From assembly GCA_003538135.1 (NCBI GenBank), contig DPOR01000014.1:1-64000 (forward strand): 64,000 nt of DNA. The letters are read 5' to 3'. The DNA is from Oscillospiraceae bacterium. Its GTDB lineage: Bacteria; Bacillota; Clostridia; Oscillospirales; Acutalibacteraceae. The position numbers and the translations under genes are program-made. The first letter of the stretch is position 1, and each line of letters opens with the position of its first letter. The notes below the pieces were generated by a model that saw nothing but the letters and a program-made list of their open reading frames with translations, was not told the DNA's origin and made no database searches. Shown here piece by piece: positions 6,943 to 13,385 of the stretch.

Positions 6943-8217
6943 TCATCTGCTCATGGCGAGCGCGAAAAAGCCGTCCTCCTCGTGCGCGAGCACTGTGGAG
7001 ACGAAATAGCGCACATCGTCCATGGCGTGGTCGTATTCCTTTCTCGGAGCATCGCGTGCGGCAGTGTTATCCCATCTGTAGAGGGAAAATTCCCGAAGGC
7101 AGTCCGTGCATGACTGTGAGAAAAGGATGCGCCGCTCCTTGAGGGCATCCGAAACGCGGCGGATGCCGTCTATAACGTCGTTTTTTGCGGGCACGGCACG
7201 GAACCGCCCGTGGCGGCGGATACATTCGAGGAAGCTCGCGGCGGAGGGGTCTGCAATGACCGCCTCGATATTGAGCTCGCCCGCAAGCTGCTCGAGCGCG
7301 GCGTAATGCTCCTCGTCGGTACGCTGCTCGCCCTCCCTGCGGCTGTCGAAATAGTATTCGTTCAGCCTGTACCAGCGCCCGCCGTACTCGCCCCAGAGCC
7401 CGAATGACGACGGGTTGACCGTGCCGTAATCGCAGGAGATGAAATAGCGCAACGGTATGCCCTCGGGCTCCGCAACATGGACCGAGCGCGAAAAGAACGG
7501 ATAGACAAGTCCCTGCGCCGCGACCCATTTGCCCAGAACGAAACGGTCATAGAACGCGCCGCTGTAAAGGCTCTCGTATCTGCGCTTTATCGCGGGCGTG
7601 AGCGACGGGTTATCGTCCATGGTGAAATGGAGATACAGGCAGTTTTTCTCCGCGCTCTTTTTTATCCACTCCTCGTAGAACCAGTGCAGAGGCGTATCGG
7701 GGTTGCAGTTGAACCACAGCTTCGAGCCGTCGAGCGAGCAGCGCGCCAACGCCTGTTCGACAAACGAGCGCGGCATCAGAGCCACCTCGTCTAAAAGCAC
7801 TCCGCCGAGCGTCATGCCCTGAATCAGCGCCGCAGAGCCCTCATCCTTGCCCCCGAAGAGGTAAAAGCGGTTGCGCCTGCCCGAATACTCTATCTCCACC
7901 AAGTGCTGGGACAGCTTTTCGCGGCAGTCGAAGCCGAGGCGGCGCAGCACGGGGAGAATTGGCGTTATAATATTTCTTCTCAGTGAAGTGACCGTCTTGC
8001 CGCACAGCGCAAAGGATGTGTCGTCAAACGCCGAAAATGCCCACGCAACGAACGAGACAGACATACACAGGGTCTTGCCGGAGCGCACGGCGCCGTCGCA
8101 GATTATCGCGTCAAAATTCCTGTCCGGGCTCGACGGGCACCACCAAGAGAGCACCCGCAGCTGTTTTTCCGAGAAGCTCTCGAAGGCGTCTTTTTTCTTA
8201 CTCACGCTCATCATCAC
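6943..8217 (-). CDS. Terminase large subunit, PBSX (XtmB) type
   Basis: 424 aa, the ATP-driven DNA packaging motor and nuclease. Walker A is GAVRSGKT at residues 42-49 and Walker B GVLLDE at 139-144, followed by a coupling motif. The C-terminal nuclease half has acidic residues in CDYGTVNPSS (~240), VIADPSAASF (~315) and a final DDVRYFVST. Length and motif order fit the Terminase_3 / Terminase_3C families. It overlaps the small subunit gene by 20 bp and precedes the portal by 39 bp. Confidence 0.88.
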   Translation of the reverse strand: MMMSVSKKKDAFESFSEKQLRVLSWWCPSSPDRNFDAIICDGAVRSGKTLCMSVSFVAWAFSAFDDTSFALCGKTVTSLRRNIITPILPVLRRLGFDCREKLSQHLVEIEYSGRRNRFYLFGGKDEGSAALIQGMTLGGVLLDEVALMPRSFVEQALARCSLDGSKLWFNCNPDTPLHWFYEEWIKKSAEKNCLYLHFTMDDNPSLTPAIKRRYESLYSGAFYDRFVLGKWVAAQGLVYPFFSRSVHVAEPEGIPLRYFISCDYGTVNPSSFGLWGEYGGRWYRLNEYYFDSRREGEQRTDEEHYAALEQLAGELNIEAVIADPSAASFLECIRRHGRFRAVPAKNDVIDGIRRVSDALKERRILFSQSCTDCLREFSLYRWDNTAARDAPRKEYDHAMDDVRYFVSTVLAHEEDGFFALAMSR

Positions 8218-8695
8218 CGCCGCGCAGAGCCCGTGCGCTTCGCTCGAGCGCGGTCAAAAAGTCCGGGCTCTCACCTGCCGAGGCGGCGTTACTCAGCTCG
8301 CAGAGTCTGTCGAGCGCCTTGAGCCGGTCGAAAAATTTGACCTCTATTCCCCCGCTCTTCGGGCATTTGATATCCGATACCATCGTCAAATCCAGCTTTT
8401 CGAGCTCCGACTCGCAGGGCGGCTCGTCCGACAGAATGAGCCTCACCGCGTCCGCAACGCTTCCGAACGCGAGACGGCGGTAGCCCTCCGTGACCTCCGC
8501 CAGCTTCGCGTCGCGCTCGTTTTCGAGCTTCGCTATTCTTCTTTTTATCTCCGGCTCGGCGAGCAGCTTTATCGCGGTGCGCTCCGGGTGAAGCGAATAG
8601 CCCGCCCGCGCCGCCGACGCCCTCGGCTCGCGGGACGCGACGAAAAAGCGGCAGAAGTTCTCCTCCTTCGGCGAAAGCGGTTCTTTCTTTTTCAT
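8198..8695 (-). CDS. Terminase small subunit
   Basis: 165 aa. The start LSPKEENFCRFFVASREPRASAARAGYS is the signature of Terminase_2 / XtmA-type small subunits, which recognise the packaging site through an N-terminal HTH (about residues 5-50). A helical oligomerisation region follows, and then an acidic C-terminus. It is the first gene of the packaging operon, overlapping the large terminase by 20 bp. Beyond it the sequence becomes host chromosome (mgtE on the other strand), so this is the right-hand limit of the phage module. Confidence 0.82.
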   Translation of the reverse strand: MKKKEPLSPKEENFCRFFVASREPRASAARAGYSLHPERTAIKLLAEPEIKRRIAKLENERDAKLAEVTEGYRRLAFGSVADAVRLILSDEPPCESELEKLDLTMVSDIKCPKSGGIEVKFFDRLKALDRLCELSNAASAGESPDFLTALERSARALRGGDDERE

Positions 8696-8766
8696 GCTCT
8701 CATCTCCTCATCTATATTCACGGGCGCTTCGGCGGCGGTGCACGAGCGCCCGTCACCCATAGCCAA

Positions 8767-8812
8767 AACACCCCGATTTTTTGCACAGCGGCGTGCAAAA
8801 AACAGAGGTGTT
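8767..8812. repeat. Long two-part hairpin upstream of the terminase small subunit
   Basis: AACACC and GGTGTT outer arms enclose a symmetric 4x4 internal loop and then an inner stem, T6-GCAC / GTGC-A6, around a 6-base loop (agcggc). The T-run is 5' of the stem on both strands, so it is not an ordinary Rho-independent terminator. It may be a packaging (pac/cos) or terminase-binding site, a leader structure of the terminase operon, or a boundary element. Confidence 0.5.
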
Positions 8813-8945
8813 CCGTAAAAGTTCATATTTTGTTAACAATTGAAGAAGTAAAAAGTTTGTTTTTGCCTGTTTTCAGGCATTTTTCTGCTGTTTTTGCCCG
8901 TTTTCGTCGATTGCGTCCGATTACTAAAGATTTTTGTTCTATTGC

Positions 8946-8974
8946 TTGACTTTCAGCGCCGTCGGGTATAAACT
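8946..8974 (+). promoter_or_regulatory. Candidate promoter of mgtE
   Basis: TTGACT (8946-8951) with TAAACT (8969-8974) at a 17-bp spacing, or TATAAA at 15 bp. It points toward mgtE and would give an approximately 195-base leader. Moderate match only. Confidence 0.45.
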
Positions 8975-8979
8975 ATTGT

Positions 8980-9176
8980 AGGAATGCGAAAGTGCTTCCG
9001 TCGGAGCTTTTCCGGCGCAGATTTTTTTGAAAAGTGGTGAATTTTTTTGGGCAGCGACAAACCTAAGCCGCGAAGTTGGCAAACTAAAAATACAGCTGTG
9101 GGGTCACGCCCCGAAAAATTTGTCCGATAAAAAATCGGCTCTTTTTGCGTGCGCCTCACGGAGAAAGAGGTGCAAT
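8980..9176 (+). promoter_or_regulatory. Structured 5' leader of mgtE
   Basis: About 197 untranslated bases before the mgtE ATG contain several hairpins: GGAA...TTCC near 8981-8999, CGGA...TCCG near 9001-9014, GGGG-tcacg-CCCC near 9101-9113, and CCGAT-aaaaa-ATCGG followed by CTCTTTTT at about 9123-9145. The last one looks like a weak intrinsic terminator placed before the ribosome site. Mg2+ transporters of this class are often controlled by such leaders, but I do not recognise the M-box core here. Confidence 0.4.
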
Positions 9177-10526
9177 ATGAGCCGTGATATCCTGGAAAAT
9201 ATCAGCACGCTGTTGGCAGAGGGCAAGCTCTCCGAGCTGCGCGAACAGCTGTGCGACTTAAACGTCGTTGATATAGCGCAGGCTATGGAATCGCTCCCGG
9301 CAGACGAGCTGCTGAGAATATTCCGCATCCTGCCGAAAGACATATCGGCGGACGTTTTTTCTTATCTTGAGCCCGATTCTCAGGCGCAGCTTCTCAATCT
9401 GATAACCGATTCCGAGCTTGAAAGCCTGCTCGACGATATGTTTCTTGATGACACCGTCGACTTCCTCGAGGAGGTGCCGGCAAACGTCGTGCGCCGCGTG
9501 CTCGCAAAGGCGGACAGAGAGACAAGATGCCTTATAAACAGATTTTTGAAATATCCCGAAAACAGCGCAGGCTCGATAATGACTATCGAGATGGTCGAGC
9601 TGCATGACTTCTTCACAGTCGGTCAGGCCATTGATCATATCCGCTCGACAGCCGTCGACAAGGAGACCGTCTACACCTGCTTTTGCATAGACGACAAGCG
9701 CCATCTTATCGGCACCGTCGCCCTGCACACGCTGCTGACGGCAAAGGACAACGAGTTTATCCGCGACATAATGGACACCGACTCCCAGCTCATCTGCGTC
9801 AACACGCTCGACGACCAGGAGAACGTTGCGGACATCGCAAGAAAATACGACCTGCTCTCCGTTCCAGTTGTTGACAACGAGTCGAGGCTCGTCGGCATAA
9901 TCACCATAGACGACATCGTTGACGTCATCGAGGACGAGAACACCGAGGACTTCGAGAAGATGGCGATGCTTCATCCCTCGGACGACAACTACCTCAAGAC
10001 AGGCGTTTTCAAGCTCGCAAAGAACAGAATTCTCTGGCTTTTGGTGCTCATGGTTTCGGCTACCTTCACGGGCAAGATAATCGAAAACTACGAAAATATG
10101 CTCGCGGCGGTCGCGGGGCTTACGGCCTGCATACCCATGCTCATGGACACGGGCGGAAACGCCGGAAATCAGGTTTCGACGCTGATAATCCGCGGACTTG
10201 CGCTCGGCGAGATACGGCCGAAGGACTATCTTAAAATCGTATTCAAAGAGATAAGAGTCGCACTTATCTGCGGACTGACCCTCGCAGCGGTCAACATCGG
10301 CAGAATGTTCCTCTTCTCCTCCGGCGGAATTTCCGTCTATCTCGTCGTTTCGGCGGCGATGGTCTGCGCCGTGATAGTTGCGAAGATAATCGGCTGCACC
10401 CTGCCTATTATCGCAAAGCTCGTAAAATTGGACCCCGCGCTCATGGCGGGACCGATGATAACGACTATAGTCGATATGGTAACGCTTATAATTTACTTTG
10501 CGCTCGCAAAGGCGTTCCTCCTGTAA
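9177..10526 (+). CDS. mgtE: Magnesium transporter MgtE
   Basis: 449 aa. Domains in order: MgtE_N helical superhelix (~10-120, with repeated SLPADELLRIFRILPKD), two CBS domains (~130-260), a plug helix, then five membrane segments (~280-449) including the conserved pore segment AGLTACIPMLMDTGGNAGNQ and PALMAGPMITTIVD. These are hallmarks of the MgtE/SLC41 Mg2+ channel; cytosolic Mg2+ binding to the N and CBS domains closes the pore. The longer frame from 9027 lacks a ribosome site, while GGAGAAAGAGG precedes the ATG at 9177. It is a single gene with a terminator downstream. Confidence 0.95.
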   Translation: MSRDILENISTLLAEGKLSELREQLCDLNVVDIAQAMESLPADELLRIFRILPKDISADVFSYLEPDSQAQLLNLITDSELESLLDDMFLDDTVDFLEEVPANVVRRVLAKADRETRCLINRFLKYPENSAGSIMTIEMVELHDFFTVGQAIDHIRSTAVDKETVYTCFCIDDKRHLIGTVALHTLLTAKDNEFIRDIMDTDSQLICVNTLDDQENVADIARKYDLLSVPVVDNESRLVGIITIDDIVDVIEDENTEDFEKMAMLHPSDDNYLKTGVFKLAKNRILWLLVLMVSATFTGKIIENYENMLAAVAGLTACIPMLMDTGGNAGNQVSTLIIRGLALGEIRPKDYLKIVFKEIRVALICGLTLAAVNIGRMFLFSSGGISVYLVVSAAMVCAVIVAKIIGCTLPIIAKLVKLDPALMAGPMITTIVDMVTLIIYFALAKAFLL

Positions 10527-10713
10527 AAAAATTTCCTCCGTGCTTTTGGATTGCTCCCGGTTGAACAGACAGAAAATGAAACTGTTGCAGTCCATTCTGC
10601 TTATGTTTGCAGCGGCCGCGGAGGCTGTACGGATGTCGTCACAAAAACAGATGAAACGGCGCACAAGGCTATATTTCATATACAGATATATAATATATAA
10701 ATCTATAAATAGA

Positions 10714-10749
10714 AGAAAGCGGACAAGGCACAGGCCCTGTCCGCTTTCT
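10714..10749 (+). terminator. Intrinsic terminator after mgtE
   Basis: A 12-bp perfect stem (10714-10725 with 10738-10749) with a 12-base loop, and TTTCTTTAT at its 3' side. It lies about 190 bases after mgtE and could also insulate the following signalling operon. Confidence 0.7.
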
Positions 10750-10764
10750 TTATAGGAGTATATT

Positions 10765-10781
10765 TGGAGGTAGGATTCGAA
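10765..10781 (-). other. tRNA 3'-end-like fragment (possible old attachment site)
   Basis: Read on the minus strand, TTCGAATCCTACCTCCA resembles the T-loop through acceptor of a tRNA gene. No matching T-stem 5' strand or anticodon arm is present, so it is not a tRNA gene. Such 3' ends are frequent phage and island attachment sites. The phage module ends 2 kb away. The match is short and may be chance. Confidence 0.25.
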
Positions 10782-10844
10782 ATTCATGCCTCTTTTTGAG
10801 GCAGTTTAATTTTAACGTATTCGAAACCGAAAGTGGGAATTTTT

Positions 10845-10877
10845 GCAAAAACGATGAGTTTTTTGGCAAAAACGATG
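10845..10877. repeat. Two 12-bp direct repeats, 21-bp period (candidate LytTR site)
   Basis: GCAAAAACGATG occurs at 10845-10856 and again at 10866-10877, exactly 21 bp apart, two helical turns on one DNA face. LytTR-family regulators typically bind two ~9-bp direct repeats at this spacing, and the reverse strand ATCGTTTTT matches most of the loose LytTR consensus. A LytTR regulator gene starts 150 bp downstream. Confidence 0.5.
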
Positions 10878-10978
10878 TTTTCAGGAGCTTTAATTTGCCG
10901 AGGCCGCAAAATTTCATTTGGGGTATGACCGACGCTCTGTAAACAATAATGCCCAACGGCATTTCACGCTTTTTCTGT

Positions 10979-11006
10979 TTGCTTTTTCGGCAAAATATGC
11001 TATAAT
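10979..11006 (+). promoter_or_regulatory. Promoter of the LytTR regulator operon
   Basis: TTGCTT (10979-10984) and TATAAT (11001-11006) with a 16-bp spacer. The predicted transcription start is close to 11013, leaving a very short leader that begins at the ribosome site. Confidence 0.6.
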
Positions 11007-11027
11007 ATTTGCAGGAGCGTGATTCTT

Positions 11028-11747
11028 TTGATTGATATACTTGTCTGCGACGACAGCGCGGAAATAGTCGAGCAGGTAAAAAAGCTGCTGTGCTCATGGG
11101 AAAGGGAAAACTCGGCCGGCTTCAACATAGATTGCCGCCAATCGGGAAAGTTTATACTTGACGGTCGGCATAAATACGACATTGCATTTATCGATATCGA
11201 AATGCCCGACATGAGCGGGCTCGAGCTCGCCGCAGAGCTCAAGAAGCAGAATCCCGATGTGCTAATAATTGTTCTGACCTCGTTCCCGCGATATCTCGAC
11301 GATGCGATGCGCATAAACGTTTTCAGATATTTGTCAAAGCCCATCGATGTCAACCGCTTCAACAAAAATCTTTCCGAGGCGGTTCAGGAATACCGAACGC
11401 TGAGCAAGACGATAATTCTCGAAACTCACGATATAGTAAAGAAAATAAAGACAAAGGACATACTCTATATCGAAAACAGGCGTTACGGCGCATTGCTCGT
11501 GACCAAAGACGCCGAATATGCAACCGCAGTCAGGCTCAAGGACTGGATAGCCAAGACCGGTCAGCCGGACTGCTTCATATATTCGCACGCGAGCTACATA
11601 GTCAATTTGCAAAACGTCATCGACTTTTCAAAAGACAGCGTAACGCTTAGAAAGGACGACGGCGAAACGGTCAGTGTGTATATGTCCCAGCGCAAATATC
11701 CCGCCTTCAAGAAGGCTTTCTTCAACTTTGCGGGAGGTATATTATGA
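11028..11747 (+). CDS. LytTR-family response regulator (AgrA-like)
   Basis: 239 aa. Residues 1-120 are a receiver domain with acidic pocket DD (8-9), phosphoacceptor Asp56 (DIAFIDIEMPDMSG) and a conserved Lys near 105 (LSKP). Residues ~135-235 are a LytTR DNA-binding domain (IKTKDILYIENRRYGALL, HASYIVNLQNV). A GTG at 11019 is possible, but it lies directly against GCAGGAG; TTG at 11028 has a proper 10-base spacing and is preferred. The stop overlaps the start of the kinase-like gene (ATGA), so the two are coupled. It should regulate a quorum- or peptide-type response, perhaps its own operon through the upstream direct repeats. Confidence 0.88.
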   Translation: MIDILVCDDSAEIVEQVKKLLCSWERENSAGFNIDCRQSGKFILDGRHKYDIAFIDIEMPDMSGLELAAELKKQNPDVLIIVLTSFPRYLDDAMRINVFRYLSKPIDVNRFNKNLSEAVQEYRTLSKTIILETHDIVKKIKTKDILYIENRRYGALLVTKDAEYATAVRLKDWIAKTGQPDCFIYSHASYIVNLQNVIDFSKDSVTLRKDDGETVSVYMSQRKYPAFKKAFFNFAGGIL

Positions 11748-12961
11748 TGGACGCACTGTATAATTTTTTTGCCTGCGCTCTCGGTCAATTCGCCGCATAT
11801 GTTTATTTTTCGAGCCGATTTGAGCTAAAACGCCCGCGCGCTTTGGGAATTGTTTTTCCTGCGGCGGCGGCCGTTCAGTTTGCTCTTAGCTTTGCGGGAC
11901 TTGCCGCATTAAATGTCACTTTTATGTTTGCGTGCAGTTTCTGCGCCGCGCTCATTATATACCGAACAAATATAAAGCAGGCTCTGCTTCATTCCGCGCT
12001 GCTCGAAGCTTTTGCGGCTGTGTCCGCGCTCGCCGTGCTTTTCGCCGTTCCGAAAATTTTCGGCGCTCCAGCCTCCGAAAGCGCGGCTTCTCTGCTCGGG
12101 ATATCCTCCGGCACACTGTACTTCACCTTTGCCTATGCAGTATCGAAGCACCGCAGGGGCACCTTCGCATATTTCGTACTGCTGACCGCTCTCTCGCTCG
12201 TCTGCGCCGCGGTTATTGCGGGGCTCGCGTTTTCAACGGGCTGCAATATGTTTTTTGCGCTGATATCCGTTGCCCTGCCCGCGCTTACGGTAGCAATTTG
12301 CCTTGTGCACAGAAAGGAAATCGAAAACTTCGCGGAAGCCACGGAATCGAGCCTCGAGATACAGAGGCAGAGAATGAACAGAGAATACTATGCCGAGCTC
12401 GAGCATCAGTATGACCTGCGCGACATTCTCATTCACGACATGAAGGGGTGGCTTCGCACGATAAAACAGCTCTCGCAGGGCGGAGAATGCGAGCGCATAA
12501 GCAGCTATGTCGACTCGGTATACGATTCGGGCGCGATGGGCGCCGTGAAGCAATTCAGCGGCAACAAGCTTGCGAACGTAATAATCAGCAGATACGCGCA
12601 CCTGTGCGCAAATTCGGAGGTAAAATTCAGCTGCGATGTTCGCAGTATCGACTTTTCGTTTCTTTCGGACAGTGACCTCACCGTTCTGCTCGACAACATT
12701 CTTCACGGCGCGTACAAACAGGCCGTCAGATCCGACAAGCGCTTTATTGACATAAATATCGGCAGCTTCAACGAGGTCTATGTTGTGCTGAACGTCAGCA
12801 ACAGCACGGACGGAGCGCCCAATATAAAGAAAAGCGAGCGCGCCGAGCGCATAGGTCACATAGTCGAAAAATACGGCGGTCAGGTGTCGTTCGAATGCCC
12901 GGACGGAAAAATATTCACGGCGAAGATAATGCTGAAATCGCCTGTTTCAAACATAAAATAA
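11744..12961 (+). CDS. AgrC-like membrane sensor kinase with degenerate ATP-binding site
   Basis: 405 aa. Six to seven membrane helices fill residues ~1-190, then a coiled linker, then the dimerisation helix with His231 in LIHDMKGWL. In the C-terminal GHKL domain, the place where related kinases have the N-box LLSNILDNAVEAA reads LLDNILHGAYKQA: the key Asp-Asn pair is His321-Gly322. The Gly-rich lid (GLG) is also missing, replaced by ERAERIGHIVEKYGG. It may therefore sense a signal without autophosphorylating. It is coupled to the upstream LytTR regulator, and a terminator follows at 13001. Confidence 0.85.
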   Translation: MMDALYNFFACALGQFAAYVYFSSRFELKRPRALGIVFPAAAAVQFALSFAGLAALNVTFMFACSFCAALIIYRTNIKQALLHSALLEAFAAVSALAVLFAVPKIFGAPASESAASLLGISSGTLYFTFAYAVSKHRRGTFAYFVLLTALSLVCAAVIAGLAFSTGCNMFFALISVALPALTVAICLVHRKEIENFAEATESSLEIQRQRMNREYYAELEHQYDLRDILIHDMKGWLRTIKQLSQGGECERISSYVDSVYDSGAMGAVKQFSGNKLANVIISRYAHLCANSEVKFSCDVRSIDFSFLSDSDLTVLLDNILHGAYKQAVRSDKRFIDINIGSFNEVYVVLNVSNSTDGAPNIKKSERAERIGHIVEKYGGQVSFECPDGKIFTAKIMLKSPVSNIK

Positions 12962-13000
12962 TCGACTGAAAAGTGGTTGCTTCCAGAGAGGCTCCATAGG

Positions 13001-13037
13001 AAGAAGGCAGCACGGAATTTGTGTCGCCTTCTTTTTG
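13001..13037 (+). terminator. Intrinsic terminator after the LytTR/kinase operon
   Basis: AAGAAGGC (13001-13008) pairs with GCCTTCTT (13026-13033), extended by GCAC/GTGT inside, then a T-run to 13036. It lies 40 bases after the kinase stop. Confidence 0.75.
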
Positions 13038-13091
13038 TACTATTCCAAAAAGAATCCACAAGGGATTTTGGTGACAAATCCGAAGCTCTCT

Positions 13092-13271
13092 GTCCCTATG
13101 GACAAAAGTGATATTCCGGGCTTTATCCGGAGTGATATTTTCCTTTCGGAAAGTGAAATGAAAGTCTGTCGGCTTTCGTGATATTATATTCGCCGGTTAA
13201 ACTGCCGCAGGCAATATAACTCGCCGTCAGGCGAATATAACTGAGGCGCACTTCCTTACGGAGTGCGCCTC
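13092..13271. repeat. Chain of short hairpins with AGTGATATT / AATATAACT spacers (REP/MITE-like)
   Basis: The left half is hairpin GTCC/GGAC (13092-13103), AGTGATATT (13107), hairpin CCGG/CCGG (13116-13130), AGTGATATT (13131), then hairpin TTCC/GGAA (13140-13151). The right half carries AATATAACT (13213), hairpin CGCC/GGCG (13222-13233), AATATAACT (13234), then a 10-bp perfect hairpin GAGGCGCACT/AGTGCGCCTC (13243-13271). AATATAACT is nearly the reverse complement of AGTGATATT, so the whole can fold into one branched stem. It contains no coding potential. Confidence 0.6.
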
Positions 13272-13307
13272 TCGGGCGACCCTTTTTGCTGTTTTTCTTA
13301 AATTATA

Positions 13308-13337
13308 TTGACACTCATATTGACAAAGGCGTATAAT
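13308..13337 (+). promoter_or_regulatory. Promoter of ftsH
   Basis: TTGACA (13308-13313) and TATAAT (13332-13337) with an 18-bp spacer; a second TTGACA at 13320 is too close to serve. The start of transcription is about 40 bases before ftsH. Confidence 0.8.
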
Positions 13338-13385
13338 TAATAAGTATTTTCAGGCAACATCAAGTCTAAAAGGAAGGTGCGGAAA

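Noticed and set aside
8980..9176. M-box (ykoK) Mg2+ riboswitch
   Set aside because: The leader position fits, but I could not find the conserved M-box core, so it is reported only as a structured leader.
10765..10781. Complete tRNA gene
   Set aside because: Only the T-loop and acceptor-like end is present; D arm, anticodon arm and matching stems are missing.
9258..10787. Minus-strand open frame of 509 codons opposite mgtE
   Set aside because: Composition is that of an antisense frame, and mgtE is a complete, well-supported gene on the other strand.
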